Below the pieces are notes generated by a model. It worked only from the letters and a program-made list of their open reading frames with translations. It was not told the DNA's origin and did no database searches. From assembly GCA_022823145.1 (NCBI GenBank), contig JAJDXS010000076.1:1-48108 (forward strand): a DNA stretch of 48,108 nt, read 5' to 3'. Source of the stretch: Gemmatimonadota bacterium (lineage in GTDB: Bacteria; Gemmatimonadota; Gemmatimonadetes; Longimicrobiales; Gaopeijiaceae). Shown here piece by piece: positions 34,525 through 43,523 of the stretch; positions within the stretch are counted from its first letter, which is position 1; each line of letters begins with the position of its first letter. Made by a program: the position numbers and the translations under genes.

Positions 34525-34980
34525 ATGGCGAAGGGTCGTGTGGTCCCGGTTCCGCCCGAGACGGTCATGTCCATCATCGGCCCGGGCATGCGCGTGAAGG
34601 GCGACTGCGAGACGAGCGATACGATCCGCATCGAGGGTGTCGTCGAGGGGTCCGTAACCGCGAAGAAGGCGGTGGTGATCGGCCAGGAAGGCCGCGTGAC
34701 GGGAGACATCACCACGGCCGACGCGAAGATCGCGGGCTCGGTGAAGGGCACCTTGAACATCCGGTCCCGCCTCGAACTGAGCGAAACGTGTGTGATCGAC
34801 GGTGAGATAAGGGCCGCACGCGTTCAGCTCGACGACGGTGGGAAGGTCAGCGGCGCGCTGCATGTCGGTCCGCAAGGCGCGGCGCCAAAGGATGGGGCGG
34901 GCTCGACCGGGCAGCGGATGATGAAGAACTCCCCGCCATCGCAGCCGGCTGCCGCCGGCAGGCGACTCGGCCGCAAATAG
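34525..34980 (+). CDS. Bactofilin (polymer-forming cytoskeletal protein)
   Basis: About 151 aa. Seen: a short N-terminal tail, a central beta-helix (about 18-115) with repeated segments such as GDCETSDTIRIEGVVEGSV, KAVVIGQEGRVTGDI and DAKIAGSVKGTLN, and a flexible Pro/Ala-rich C-terminus. This is the bactofilin (DUF583) fold, which polymerises without nucleotides at the membrane. ATG 34525 preferred: GAGGA (34512-34516) is well spaced; ATG 34510 is in frame. Follows the M23 gene by 58 nt. Confidence 0.92.
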   Translation: MAKGRVVPVPPETVMSIIGPGMRVKGDCETSDTIRIEGVVEGSVTAKKAVVIGQEGRVTGDITTADAKIAGSVKGTLNIRSRLELSETCVIDGEIRAARVQLDDGGKVSGALHVGPQGAAPKDGAGSTGQRMMKNSPPSQPAAAGRRLGRK

Positions 34981-34998
34981 GCCGAAGCAGCCCCCCCA

Positions 34999-35766
34999 AT
35001 GCGCGGCGTACCGCTCCGGGAGATCGTCGCCTTCCTGGACAGCTACCTCGAAGTCGAGTCGGTCGTCGACTATCCTAATGCACTCAATGGCCTGCAGGTC
35101 GAAGCGGATGGCCCCGTGGAACGGTTCGCGGTCTCGGTGGACTCGAGCGAGGCGGTCATCCATGCCTCGCGGGACTGGGCGGACCTGCTGATCGTCCACC
35201 ACGGCCTCTTCTGGCGGGGCCTTCAACCCCTGACGGGGCCACACTTCCGGCGCGTTAGGGCACTGATCGAGAGTGGTACGGCTCTCTACAGCGCTCATCT
35301 TCCCCTGGATTCCCACCCGGAGGTCGGAAACTCGGCGGCGCTGGCCCGCGCGTTGGGTGTGACTTCCCTCGAGCCCTTCGGAGAGTACGGGGGGGCACCG
35401 GTCGGCTGGCATGGAGTGCTGACCGGGCCGGGCGCCAGCCTCGGCGACTTTGCGGCCACCCTGTCGGCAGTCCTCGGCAACGAGGTCAGGACCTTGCCCG
35501 GGGGATCCGATTCGGTGTCCGGGGTGGGTATCGTGACCGGTGCCGGAGCATCGGCCCTCGGCGAAGCAGCCGCCCTTGGACTCGACGCCCTGGTCACCGG
35601 GGAAGCCCAGCATCATCATGCCATCGAAGCTGCCGAAACGGGGGTTGCCATATTGCTCGGAGGCCACTACGCCACGGAAACCTGGGGCGTGAAACAGGTG
35701 TGCGAACTGCTGACTCGGCATTTCGGAATCGAGGGCCGTTTCGTAGACTCGCCCACAGGGCTCTGA
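34999..35766 (+). CDS. Nif3-like dinuclear metal centre protein
   Basis: 255 aa. Seen: NALNGLQVEADGPV, the HHGLFW metal motif (His67-His68), HLPLDSHPEVGN (metal-binding Asp/His), LVTGEAQHHHAIEA and GHYATETWG. These are the conserved ligands of the Nif3/YbgI (GTP cyclohydrolase I type 2) family, hexameric proteins with a dinuclear metal site whose reaction remains unclear. ATG 34999, 18 nt after bactofilin. Confidence 0.93.
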   Translation: MRGVPLREIVAFLDSYLEVESVVDYPNALNGLQVEADGPVERFAVSVDSSEAVIHASRDWADLLIVHHGLFWRGLQPLTGPHFRRVRALIESGTALYSAHLPLDSHPEVGNSAALARALGVTSLEPFGEYGGAPVGWHGVLTGPGASLGDFAATLSAVLGNEVRTLPGGSDSVSGVGIVTGAGASALGEAAALGLDALVTGEAQHHHAIEAAETGVAILLGGHYATETWGVKQVCELLTRHFGIEGRFVDSPTGL

Positions 35767-35801
35767 GCAGGGCCTCCGCCTACCATCCACTGGAGAAACC
35801 G

Positions 35802-38144
35802 ATGAGCAGTCCCCGGGGAACACGACGTTCGTTTTCGGCTATCGCGGCGGTGGCCGCCAGTGCGGCACTCGTGGCCGGCCTCACCACCGAGGGCGTGCGC
35901 GGACAAGTCGCGACACCCACCGACCACTTCGGCTTCCCGATGGGCGCCGAACGGCGGCTCGCCAACTGGGATGACCTGACCGCCTACTACGAGCTGCTCG
36001 CGCACACCAGCGACCGCGTCGCCGTGGATACCCTCGGGCCCACCACCCGGGGCCGCCCCTTCGTGATGCTCACCATCACCAGCCCGGCCAACCATGCGCG
36101 CCTGACCGAACTGCACGGCATCCAGCGCCGGCTTTCCGACCCGCGCACCGTAGCCGGCGACGACGACCTCGAACGCCTGCTGGCCGAGGGGCGCACGATC
36201 GTAATGATCACCCACGCCATCCACTCGACCGAGGTCGGCAGCGCCCAGTCGGCTGCCAGACTCGCGCACCACCTCGCTTCCTCTCAGGACGAGCGGGTGC
36301 GCGATATCCTCGACAACGTGATCCTGCTGCAGATCCCGTCGCTCAACCCCGACGGCACGCAGTGGGTCAACGACTTCTACAACGAACACGTCGACACCGA
36401 CTTCGAGGGCCGCGCGCCGCCGTGGCTGTACCACTTCTACACCGGCCACGACAACAACCGCGACTGGTACACCTTCTACCAGAACGAGACGCAGCACACC
36501 GTCCGCGCCCAGAACGACTGGCACCCCCAGATCGTGCACGACATCCACCAGATGGGCGGCTCGGGCGCGCGCATCTTCTTTCCCCCCTACATCGACCCGA
36601 TAGAACCCAACGTGGACCCTGCGCTCGTGACGGCCGTCAACCAGCTCGGGGCGTACATGGCCGCTGAACTGACTTCTCAGGGGAAGAAGGGCGTCGTCAT
36701 CAACGCCATCTACGACGGCTTTCATCCAGGGCGCGCCTACATGCACTACCACGGGGGAGCCCGTATCCTCAGCGAGACCGCGTCCGCACAACTGGCCAGC
36801 TCCGTGAACGTGCCGCGCGAAGTGGTGCAGGGCGGGCGCGAGTACGACGCCGGCCAGGCGGCGTGGAACTTCCCCTGGCCCTGGCGAGGCGGCGAGTGGG
36901 GCCTCCCCGACATCGTCGAATACCAGTTCTCGGGGGCGATGGCACTCCTGGTCAATGCGGCGAGGAACCGGCGCTTCTGGCTCGAGAACTTCTACCGGGT
37001 GAACGAGCGCGCGGTGGCGGGGTGGGACAGCTGGCCGGCCTCGTGGGTGATTCCCGCCGGGCAGGAGAACGAAGTCGGTGTCCGGAGCGTCCTGCGCATC
37101 CTCACCATGGGCGACGTGGAGGTCCACCGCGCGGAGACCGCCTTCACCGCGGACGGCACGACCTGGCCGGCCGGCTCCTGGGTCGTCCCAATGCGGCAGC
37201 CGAACGCCGCCTTTGCCCAGACGCTGCTTGTCGAGCAGGAATACCCCGATCTGCGCCAATTCCCGGGAGGCCCGCCGAAGCGCCCCTACGACGTCACGGC
37301 CCACACCCTTCCGCTCCTGATGGGGATCGAGGCGCACGCTGTCGAGGCTGCACCCGAAGTGGCACTGGGTGACCCGATCGCGGTCCAGTCGGTCGACTAT
37401 GTGCTGCCCGAGGCCCTGACTGGAAGCGCCGCCCCCCGCGTCGGCATGTACAAGGGCCACCAGGAGCCGATGATCGCCGGATGGACGCGCTGGATGCTCG
37501 ACCGGCACGGAATGCGGTACGACTCGCTCCACGACGCGCGCATCAGGGCCGGATCGCTGGGAGACGACTACGATGTCCTGATCTTCCAGAGCCAGTCGGA
37601 CAGATCGATCAGCGAGGGCCATCCCGCAGGCTTCCTGCCAGAGGAGTACACCGGGGGCCTCGGCGAGGACGGCCGCGCCGCTGTGCGCGATTTCGTCGAG
37701 TCGGGGGGCCGGCTGATCGTCATGGAGGAAGCGGCGGACTTCGCCGCCAGCGTGTTCGGCCTCGGGATCGGGAATGCGGTGGAGGGGCTGTCCAACACCG
37801 ATTTCTACGTGCCGGGCTCGATCCTGCGCGTGGACCTGGCGCCCGACCCCCTGTCCAGCGGCTACGGTGGTTCCACTGCGGCGTGGTACTGGCGGAGCAG
37901 CCGCGCCTTCACGGTGGACGACGACCGCGTGGAGGTCGTGGGGACGTACGGGCAGGACAACCCGGCCATTGCCGGCTGGATCCTGGGGCCGGAACGGCTG
38001 GCGGGACAGCCTGCACTGCTCCGCGCGCGCGTCGGAGAAGGAGAGGTGATCCTCTTCGGATTTCAGCCCAACTATCGCGGGCAGAGCATCGTGACCTGGC
38101 CGCTCTTCTTCAACGCCATTGCGGGTGGGAGGCTCATTGGATGA
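35802..38144 (+). CDS. Exported M14 family zinc carboxypeptidase
   Basis: 780 aa. Signal peptide about 10-33 (SAIAAVAASAALVAGL, ending VRGQ). M14-like domain about 40-330 with TRGRPFVMLTI, a zinc motif THAIHSTEVGS (His141, Glu144), LLQIPSLNPDGTQWV, GHDNNRDWY and VHDIHQMG. The C-terminal half resembles a glutamine-amidotransferase-like fold, with GDDYDVLIFQSQ and FVESGGRLIVMEEAA. It is probably a secreted or periplasmic peptidase. ATG 35802 with TGGAGA upstream; stop overlaps the next ATG. Confidence 0.88.
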   Translation: MSSPRGTRRSFSAIAAVAASAALVAGLTTEGVRGQVATPTDHFGFPMGAERRLANWDDLTAYYELLAHTSDRVAVDTLGPTTRGRPFVMLTITSPANHARLTELHGIQRRLSDPRTVAGDDDLERLLAEGRTIVMITHAIHSTEVGSAQSAARLAHHLASSQDERVRDILDNVILLQIPSLNPDGTQWVNDFYNEHVDTDFEGRAPPWLYHFYTGHDNNRDWYTFYQNETQHTVRAQNDWHPQIVHDIHQMGGSGARIFFPPYIDPIEPNVDPALVTAVNQLGAYMAAELTSQGKKGVVINAIYDGFHPGRAYMHYHGGARILSETASAQLASSVNVPREVVQGGREYDAGQAAWNFPWPWRGGEWGLPDIVEYQFSGAMALLVNAARNRRFWLENFYRVNERAVAGWDSWPASWVIPAGQENEVGVRSVLRILTMGDVEVHRAETAFTADGTTWPAGSWVVPMRQPNAAFAQTLLVEQEYPDLRQFPGGPPKRPYDVTAHTLPLLMGIEAHAVEAAPEVALGDPIAVQSVDYVLPEALTGSAAPRVGMYKGHQEPMIAGWTRWMLDRHGMRYDSLHDARIRAGSLGDDYDVLIFQSQSDRSISEGHPAGFLPEEYTGGLGEDGRAAVRDFVESGGRLIVMEEAADFAASVFGLGIGNAVEGLSNTDFYVPGSILRVDLAPDPLSSGYGGSTAAWYWRSSRAFTVDDDRVEVVGTYGQDNPAIAGWILGPERLAGQPALLRARVGEGEVILFGFQPNYRGQSIVTWPLFFNAIAGGRLIG

Positions 38145-38962
38145 CGCAGGCCGTCCGTGTCCCATGTCCGCGGTGCCAGCATCGGGCCAACTCCGCCGAA
38201 GCCAACTTCTGTTCCCGTTGCGGCGGCGCCCTGCGCGGGCCTCCGTGCCCGTCGTGTGGCGCGCCGTCGGAAGCGGGAGACAGCTACTGCACCCAATGCG
38301 GTGCTGCGGTGCAACCTGAGCGGGCACGCTTCGGCGGGCCGCCCGCCCGCGTCCCCTGGGCGGTCGCGGGAATGCTGGCCCTGGCCCTGGTGCTCGTGCT
38401 GGTGCTTCGAGGCGGCGGAGGACGTGAGATCACGCTGTCGCCCCCGCCCACCGGTGCGGGCGGCGGCCAGGGCTCGACCGCCACGACGCTGGGACCGACG
38501 TCGGCGGTGGACCTTGCTTCGATGACACCCCGGGACGCGGCAAACAGGCTGTTCAACAGGGTCATGAGGGCCCTGGAGGCGGGCAATCAGGCAGAGGCGA
38601 ACCAGTTCCTGCCCATGGCGATCGCCTCGTACGACCTGATTGGAGCTCTGTCCCTGGACGACCGATTTCACCTGTCCCTGCTATACGCGGCCGCCGAAAA
38701 CGGCGAAGCGGCCCTTCAGACGGCGGAAGCCGGGCTGGCCGTCCGGCCTACGCACATTCTCCTGCTCGGGGCAGCCGCCCAGGCGGCGCTGCAGATCGGC
38801 GACGCGACGACCGCCCGCGCGCACTACCAGACGCTCGTGGACGTCTACGACGAAGAGATCCGAGCGGAGCTGGAAGAGTATGGGACGGGAGATGGTGGCC
38901 ACGCCAACCTCCTCCCGGCCCTCCAGGCCGAAGCCGCCGCCTACCTCGCCGACACCGGATAG
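38141..38962 (+). CDS. Double zinc-ribbon, single-TM protein with TPR-like domain
   Basis: 273 aa. Seen: two zinc ribbons, Cys9/12/24/27 and Cys36/39/50/53 (CPRC...CSRC, CPSC...CTQC), one membrane helix about 72-90 (PWAVAGMLALALVLVLVLR), a Gly/Thr-rich linker, and a helical tetratricopeptide-like outer domain (about 128-273). Known relatives are envelope scaffolds of unknown role. The 4-nt overlap with the M14 gene suggests the two are co-produced. Confidence 0.78.
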   Translation: MTQAVRVPCPRCQHRANSAEANFCSRCGGALRGPPCPSCGAPSEAGDSYCTQCGAAVQPERARFGGPPARVPWAVAGMLALALVLVLVLRGGGGREITLSPPPTGAGGGQGSTATTLGPTSAVDLASMTPRDAANRLFNRVMRALEAGNQAEANQFLPMAIASYDLIGALSLDDRFHLSLLYAAAENGEAALQTAEAGLAVRPTHILLLGAAAQAALQIGDATTARAHYQTLVDVYDEEIRAELEEYGTGDGGHANLLPALQAEAAAYLADTG

Positions 38963-38974
38963 GGCAAAGCCAAC

Positions 38975-40126
38975 ATGATCGAATCCCCCCTGGCCCTCGC
39001 GACCCTGATCGCGGCCGTCACCGCGCTCGCCTTCTGGCTGGACTACCGCTTTCCCGCGCTCGGCAAGGTGGGCGCATCCATGATGGCCATCATCTTCGGT
39101 GCCATCCTGTCCAACACCGGCCTCGTGCCCGTCGCGTCGCCGGTCTACGACGCCGTGCTCGGTCCCGTCACCTCGGTGTCGATCGCCTGGCTGCTGCTGT
39201 CGGTGAATCTGCGCGACCTTGTGAAGGCGGGACCGCGCATGACCGGCGCGTTCATCGTCGCGGTCGTGGGCACGATGATCGGCGCGTTCGTGGCGGCGCT
39301 CCTGTACAGCGACCGATTCCCGGAGGACACCTGGCGAATCGCGGGGGCGCTGACCGGCACCTATTCCGGCGGCTCCGTCAACTTCGTGTCGGTGGGCCGC
39401 GAGCTGGGCCTTTCGGGTACACTCTTCGCGGGACTCAATGCCGCGGACGCCGTAGTGACCGGTCTCTGGCTGGGCGCGACGCTCATACTTCCCGTTTGGG
39501 TCGCGCGGTTCTATGTGCCGGTGCCCAAACCGGCGCGGGCGGAGGAGACGCCTGTCGGCCAGGCCGCGAGGGACTCCGACGAGCGCTCGCGTCACCATCC
39601 CTACTTCGTCCGCGAGGGCCTGTCCGCCGTCGGCATCGCGAACCTGTTCGCGGCCGGGCTGATCCTGGTCTTCGCCTCGGAATGGCTGAACCAGCTGTTT
39701 CCCCTCATCCCTTCGATCCTGATCCTGACCACGCTCGCCCTTGTATTGGGCCACTCGCCGCTCTATCGGGAAGCCCCGGGGGCGATGCAGCTCGGGTCGA
39801 TGGGCCTCCACTTCTTCTTCGTGCTGATCGGCATCCTGTCGCGGGTCTCGGAGATCGCTGCGGTGGGCTTCGAGGTCTTCTTCTTCACCCTCACGGTCGT
39901 CGGCGTTCACGGAGTCTGGGTGCTGGGAGTCGGCAAGCTGCTGCGCCTCGACATCGGAACCCTTTTCGTCGCGTCCCAGGCCGCTGTTGGAGGCCCGTCG
40001 AGTGCGCTCGCGGTGGCAATCGCACGTGAATGGCGCCACCTGGTGCTGCCCGGCGTCGTGATGGGGCTCTTCGGCTACGCGGTGGGCACCTACCTCGGCC
40101 TGGGTGTAGCCTACCTGCTGCGCTGA
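38975..40126 (+). CDS. DUF819 family membrane protein (YjcL-like)
   Basis: 383 aa, about ten hydrophobic segments. Seen: a first helix ALATLIAAVTALAFWLDY, GKVGASMMAIIFGAILSNTGL, SIAWLLLSVNLRDLVKAG, GTYSGGSVNFV, and a glycine-rich end (SQAAVGGPSSALAVA). A soluble loop of about 40 residues lies about 185-220. The repeated organisation resembles sodium-solute transporters; DUF819 function is unknown. ATG 38975, 12 nt after the previous gene. Confidence 0.82.
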   Translation: MIESPLALATLIAAVTALAFWLDYRFPALGKVGASMMAIIFGAILSNTGLVPVASPVYDAVLGPVTSVSIAWLLLSVNLRDLVKAGPRMTGAFIVAVVGTMIGAFVAALLYSDRFPEDTWRIAGALTGTYSGGSVNFVSVGRELGLSGTLFAGLNAADAVVTGLWLGATLILPVWVARFYVPVPKPARAEETPVGQAARDSDERSRHHPYFVREGLSAVGIANLFAAGLILVFASEWLNQLFPLIPSILILTTLALVLGHSPLYREAPGAMQLGSMGLHFFFVLIGILSRVSEIAAVGFEVFFFTLTVVGVHGVWVLGVGKLLRLDIGTLFVASQAAVGGPSSALAVAIAREWRHLVLPGVVMGLFGYAVGTYLGLGVAYLLR

Positions 40127-40191
40127 GCCGGCCGGACCCGGTTCGTCCTCGACCGGGCGCGCCGCGAGCTGCGCCCCCGCTTCCATGGTGC

Positions 40192-40214
40192 GGAAAGTCC
40201 GACTTTCTTATGAT
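40192..40214 (+). promoter_or_regulatory. lipA/pdh promoter with abutting palindrome
   Basis: A good -10 TATGAT (40209-40214) lies about 36 nt before the lipA start. Directly upstream is GGAAAGTC-C-GACTTTCT (40192-40208), a 17-bp palindrome matching 7 of 8 pairs, placed exactly in the spacer. No good -35 is seen, as expected for an activator- or repressor-controlled promoter. Likely an operator controlling the whole cluster. Confidence 0.55.
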
Positions 40215-40249
40215 TCACGCCCATTCGACGCAATCGGAGACTACCGGAA

Positions 40250-41413
40250 GTGATTCCGCGGGATACGAATAGACCGGGCGGCTACGCGCCCGCAGGCAAG
40301 GATACGGGCCGAGTGAAGCCGAAAGGCACGTCCCGGATCCCGGCTCATTGCGGCGTGGACACCATCCCGATCACCTCGCGCAAGCCGTCGTGGCTCAAGG
40401 TGCGCTCTCCCGGAGGGCCGAACTACCTTCGCCTCAAGCAGCTCATGCGCAGCCAGTCGCTGCACACGGTCTGCGAGGAGGCCGGCTGTCCCAACATCGG
40501 TGAGTGCTGGGAGGCCGGCACCGCCACCTTCATGATCCTGGGCGATGTATGCACCCGCGCCTGCAAGTACTGCGCGGTGGCGCACGGCATGCCCACCGAA
40601 CTCGATCTCGACGAGCCCGGGAGGGTGGCCGAAACGATCGAGGCGATGGGGCTCGACCATGTCGTCATCACTTCGGTCAACCGGGACGAGCTCGCCGACG
40701 GCGGCGCGAGCATCTACGCGGCGACGATCCGCGAGGTGCACGCGCGGCTGCCGCACTGCTCGGTCGAGGTGCTCATCCCCGACTTCAAGGGCGACGAGGA
40801 CGCGCTGCGCACGGTGATGGATGCTCGCCCCGCGATCCTGGGCCACAACCTCGAGACGGTCGAGCGGCTCCACCCCGAGGTGCGGCCGGGCGGCCGCTAC
40901 TGGCGCTCGATCTCGTACCTGGGGAGCGCCAAGCGCATCGACGCGTCGATGCTCACCAAGACGGGCATCATCCTGGGGATGGGTGAGAATGCAGGCGAGA
41001 TCCGTCAGGCCATGGCCGACCTGCGCGAAGCCGCGGTCGACATCCTCACGCTGGGACAGTACCTGCGCCCGTCCCGCCAGCACATTCCAGTGGCCCGCTG
41101 GGTGACGCCCGGGGAGTTCCAGGACTGGAAGCGGATCGGCGAGGACGAGTACGGGTTCCGCCACGTGGAATCCGGGCCGCTTGTGCGCTCCAGCTACCAC
41201 GCGAAGGAACAGGCGCGCGAGGTCGAGGCGGGGGGCGCGGGCTCGATACGCAATGTGATGGAGGCGGACATACCGGCGCCGGCCGAGCTGATCGGCCCGG
41301 GCAGTCCGGCAGCGGGCACGGATGGAACCGGGCAGCCCGCCGTGCGCCGCGAGCTCATCCAGCTCCGCACGTCGACGAGGCCGACCAAACGCGCCACCGG
41401 CACGGGCGGCTGA
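40250..41413 (+). CDS. lipA: Lipoyl synthase
   Basis: 387 aa radical SAM enzyme inserting sulfur into protein-bound octanoate. Seen: auxiliary cluster motif CEEAGCPNIGEC, radical SAM motif CTRACKYC, SVNRDELADGGAS, LGQYLRPSRQHIPV, and the C-terminal RSSYHA with the conserved serine that ligates the auxiliary cluster. A tail of about 70 residues beyond that, Gly/Pro rich, and a 40-residue basic N-terminus make it longer than the usual 300-320 aa. GTG 40250 with GGAG 10 nt upstream; GTG 40313 is possible. No lipB is in the window. Confidence 0.95.
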   Translation: MIPRDTNRPGGYAPAGKDTGRVKPKGTSRIPAHCGVDTIPITSRKPSWLKVRSPGGPNYLRLKQLMRSQSLHTVCEEAGCPNIGECWEAGTATFMILGDVCTRACKYCAVAHGMPTELDLDEPGRVAETIEAMGLDHVVITSVNRDELADGGASIYAATIREVHARLPHCSVEVLIPDFKGDEDALRTVMDARPAILGHNLETVERLHPEVRPGGRYWRSISYLGSAKRIDASMLTKTGIILGMGENAGEIRQAMADLREAAVDILTLGQYLRPSRQHIPVARWVTPGEFQDWKRIGEDEYGFRHVESGPLVRSSYHAKEQAREVEAGGAGSIRNVMEADIPAPAELIGPGSPAAGTDGTGQPAVRRELIQLRTSTRPTKRATGTGG

Positions 41414-41449
41414 CGCAACGTGGCGCAAGGCATACAGGAGAAGGAAGCA

Positions 41450-42529
41450 GTGGCGACGATTACCGGAATCGGGACCGCCGACGACGAGACCGAAGCGGCC
41501 GCCGCAGGGCTGGAGGGGTTCTCCGGCGACGAACTGCAGGCCCTGCTCGCCGAGATGCTCCTCTACCGCCGCTTCGAGGAGAAGGCTGAGGAAGCCTATG
41601 CGATCGGCAAGATCGGCGGGTTCTGTCACCTGCACATCGGTCAGGAAGGACTTGCGGCCGGTGCGATCAAGCCTCTCCGCGAGGACGACCAGGTCGTCAC
41701 CGCCTACCGCGAACACACGCAGGCCATCGCCAAGGGCATAACGCCCCGGGCGGTAATGGCCGAACTCTACGGGCGGACGGACGGCTGCTCGGGCGGACGC
41801 GGAGGATCGATGCACCTCTTCGACACCGCTGTGGGTTTCCTCGGTGGACACGGAATCGTGGGTGGCCAGATTCCGCTCGGTGCGGGCGTCGCGTGGGCCA
41901 TCAGGTACCGCGGCGGCGATCAGATCTGCATGTGTTTCATGGGCGACGCGGCGGTCAACCAGGGCGCCTTTCTCGAGGCGCTCAACATGTCCGCGATCTG
42001 GCGGTTGCCCGTGATCTACGTCGTGGAAAACAACGGCTACGGCATGGGCACCGCGTTTTCACGAGTCTCCGCCACCGAGATGGAAGCGCGCTCGGGAGCC
42101 TTCGGAATCCCGGCGCACACCGTCAACGGGCAGGACGTGCTGGAGACCTACCGGTTCTTCGAGGATCTCGCCGGGCATGTGCGATCGGGGGCGGGCCCGC
42201 AGTTCGTAAACGCCGTCACCTACCGCTTTCGGGGACACTCGATGTCGGACCCGGTGTCGGGGACCTACCGGTCGAAGGAAGAAGTCGAATCGCACGTCGA
42301 GGAGCAGGACCCGATCACGATCCTGCGCAACCGCATGATGAAGGCGGGCCTGCTGACCCAGGCTGAACTCGAGGCCATGGACGCCGACGCGCGAGCGGCG
42401 AGCGAAGATGCCGCGGACTTTGCGGACGCATCGCCGCTGCCCGACCCCTCGACGCTCTACGATCACGTGTACGCGGAGATTAATCCGCACGGTCGGCTTT
42501 TCCTGGACGGGAGGAGCCCCCATGGCTGA
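41450..42529 (+). CDS. pdhA: Pyruvate dehydrogenase E1 component, alpha subunit
   Basis: About 359 aa thiamine-diphosphate enzyme half. Seen: LLYRRFEEKAEEAY, GFCHLHIGQEGLAAG, REHTQAIAKG, GGRGGSMHLF, GAGVAWAIRYRG, and the ThDP motif GDAAVNQGAFLEALNM followed by VVENNGYGMGT. RFRGHSMSDP carries the phospho-loop. Start GTG 41450 is preferred because AAGGAAG precedes it; GTG 41420 is in frame. Overlaps pdhB by 8 nt. Decarboxylates pyruvate (branched-chain acids are possible). Confidence 0.94.
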   Translation: MATITGIGTADDETEAAAAGLEGFSGDELQALLAEMLLYRRFEEKAEEAYAIGKIGGFCHLHIGQEGLAAGAIKPLREDDQVVTAYREHTQAIAKGITPRAVMAELYGRTDGCSGGRGGSMHLFDTAVGFLGGHGIVGGQIPLGAGVAWAIRYRGGDQICMCFMGDAAVNQGAFLEALNMSAIWRLPVIYVVENNGYGMGTAFSRVSATEMEARSGAFGIPAHTVNGQDVLETYRFFEDLAGHVRSGAGPQFVNAVTYRFRGHSMSDPVSGTYRSKEEVESHVEEQDPITILRNRMMKAGLLTQAELEAMDADARAASEDAADFADASPLPDPSTLYDHVYAEINPHGRLFLDGRSPHG

Positions 42530-43505
42530 GATGACCTACCGCGAGGCCCTCAACGCGGCCATGTGCCAGGAGATGGACCGGGACGATTCGGTCTTCCTGA
42601 TGGGGGAGGAGGTCGCCGAGTACGACGGCGCCTACAAGGTCTCGCGCGGAATGCTGGCCCGCTACGGGGACCGCCGCGTGGTCGACTCGCCGATCAGCGA
42701 ACTGGGCTTCACAGGCCTCTGCGTCGGCGCGGCGATGACGGGACTGCGCCCGATCTGCGAGTTCATGACCTTCAACTTCTCGATCCTCGCCCTCGACCAG
42801 GTCATCAACAGCGCGGCCAAGATGCTGTACATGACCAACGGGCAGATCCCGGTCCCGATCGTCTTCCGCGGACCCACCGGCGCGGCGCTGCAGCTCTCCG
42901 CGCAGCACTCCCAGGCCTGCGAGACGTACTACGTGCACGGGCCCGGCGTGAAGCTGGTCACGCCTGCAACCCCCGCCGACGCCAAGGGACTGCTGGCCGC
43001 GGCGATCCGCGACAACGACCCCGTCGCCGTCATGGAGGGCGAGTTGCTCTACAACGTCCGCGGCGAGGTCCCCGACGGCGAATACGTAATCCCGCTGGGC
43101 GTGGCCGACCTGAAGCGCTGGGGCGACGACGTCAGCATCATCACCCACGGCAAGATGGTGCACGTGGCCCTGCAGGCGGCACGCACGCTGGCCCGTGACG
43201 GGATCGAGGCCGATGTGCTCGATCTCCGCTCGATCCGCCCACTCGATGTCGACGCCATCCTGGAGTCGGTGGAGCGCACCAACCGCGTGGTCTACCTGGA
43301 GGAAGGGTGGCCTTTCGCGGGCATCGGCGCGCAGATCGTCTCGCTGATCCAGGAGGAAGCCTTCGACGATCTCGACGCGCCGGTCGTGCGGGTGACCCAG
43401 GCCGACGTGCCGATGCCGTACGCGAAGAACCTCGAGCAGATCGCGAAGCCCGGCGTGAAGGGCGTCGTGGAAGCCTGCAGGAAAGTGATGTACCTGCCGG
43501 CGTAA
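42522..43505 (+). CDS. pdhB: Pyruvate dehydrogenase E1 component, beta subunit
   Basis: 327 aa. Seen: MTYREALNAAMCQEM, MGEEVAEYDGAYKVSRGM, SPISELGFTGLCVGAAM, FRGPTGAALQLSAQHSQ, a potassium/structural loop, and EADVLDLRSIRPLD in the C-terminal ligand-binding domain. Completes the heterotetrameric E1. ATG 42522 with GGAGGAG 7 nt upstream, inside the pdhA end. Confidence 0.95.
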   Translation: MAEMTYREALNAAMCQEMDRDDSVFLMGEEVAEYDGAYKVSRGMLARYGDRRVVDSPISELGFTGLCVGAAMTGLRPICEFMTFNFSILALDQVINSAAKMLYMTNGQIPVPIVFRGPTGAALQLSAQHSQACETYYVHGPGVKLVTPATPADAKGLLAAAIRDNDPVAVMEGELLYNVRGEVPDGEYVIPLGVADLKRWGDDVSIITHGKMVHVALQAARTLARDGIEADVLDLRSIRPLDVDAILESVERTNRVVYLEEGWPFAGIGAQIVSLIQEEAFDDLDAPVVRVTQADVPMPYAKNLEQIAKPGVKGVVEACRKVMYLPA

Positions 43506-43523
43506 CCCCGGACAAGCGAAGAA

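Noticed and set aside
35667..38327. Very long open frame (886 codons) on the minus strand opposite the M14 peptidase
   Set aside because: The + strand frame carries clear M14 motifs and a signal peptide; the antisense frame is a high-GC codon shadow with no recognisable domain.
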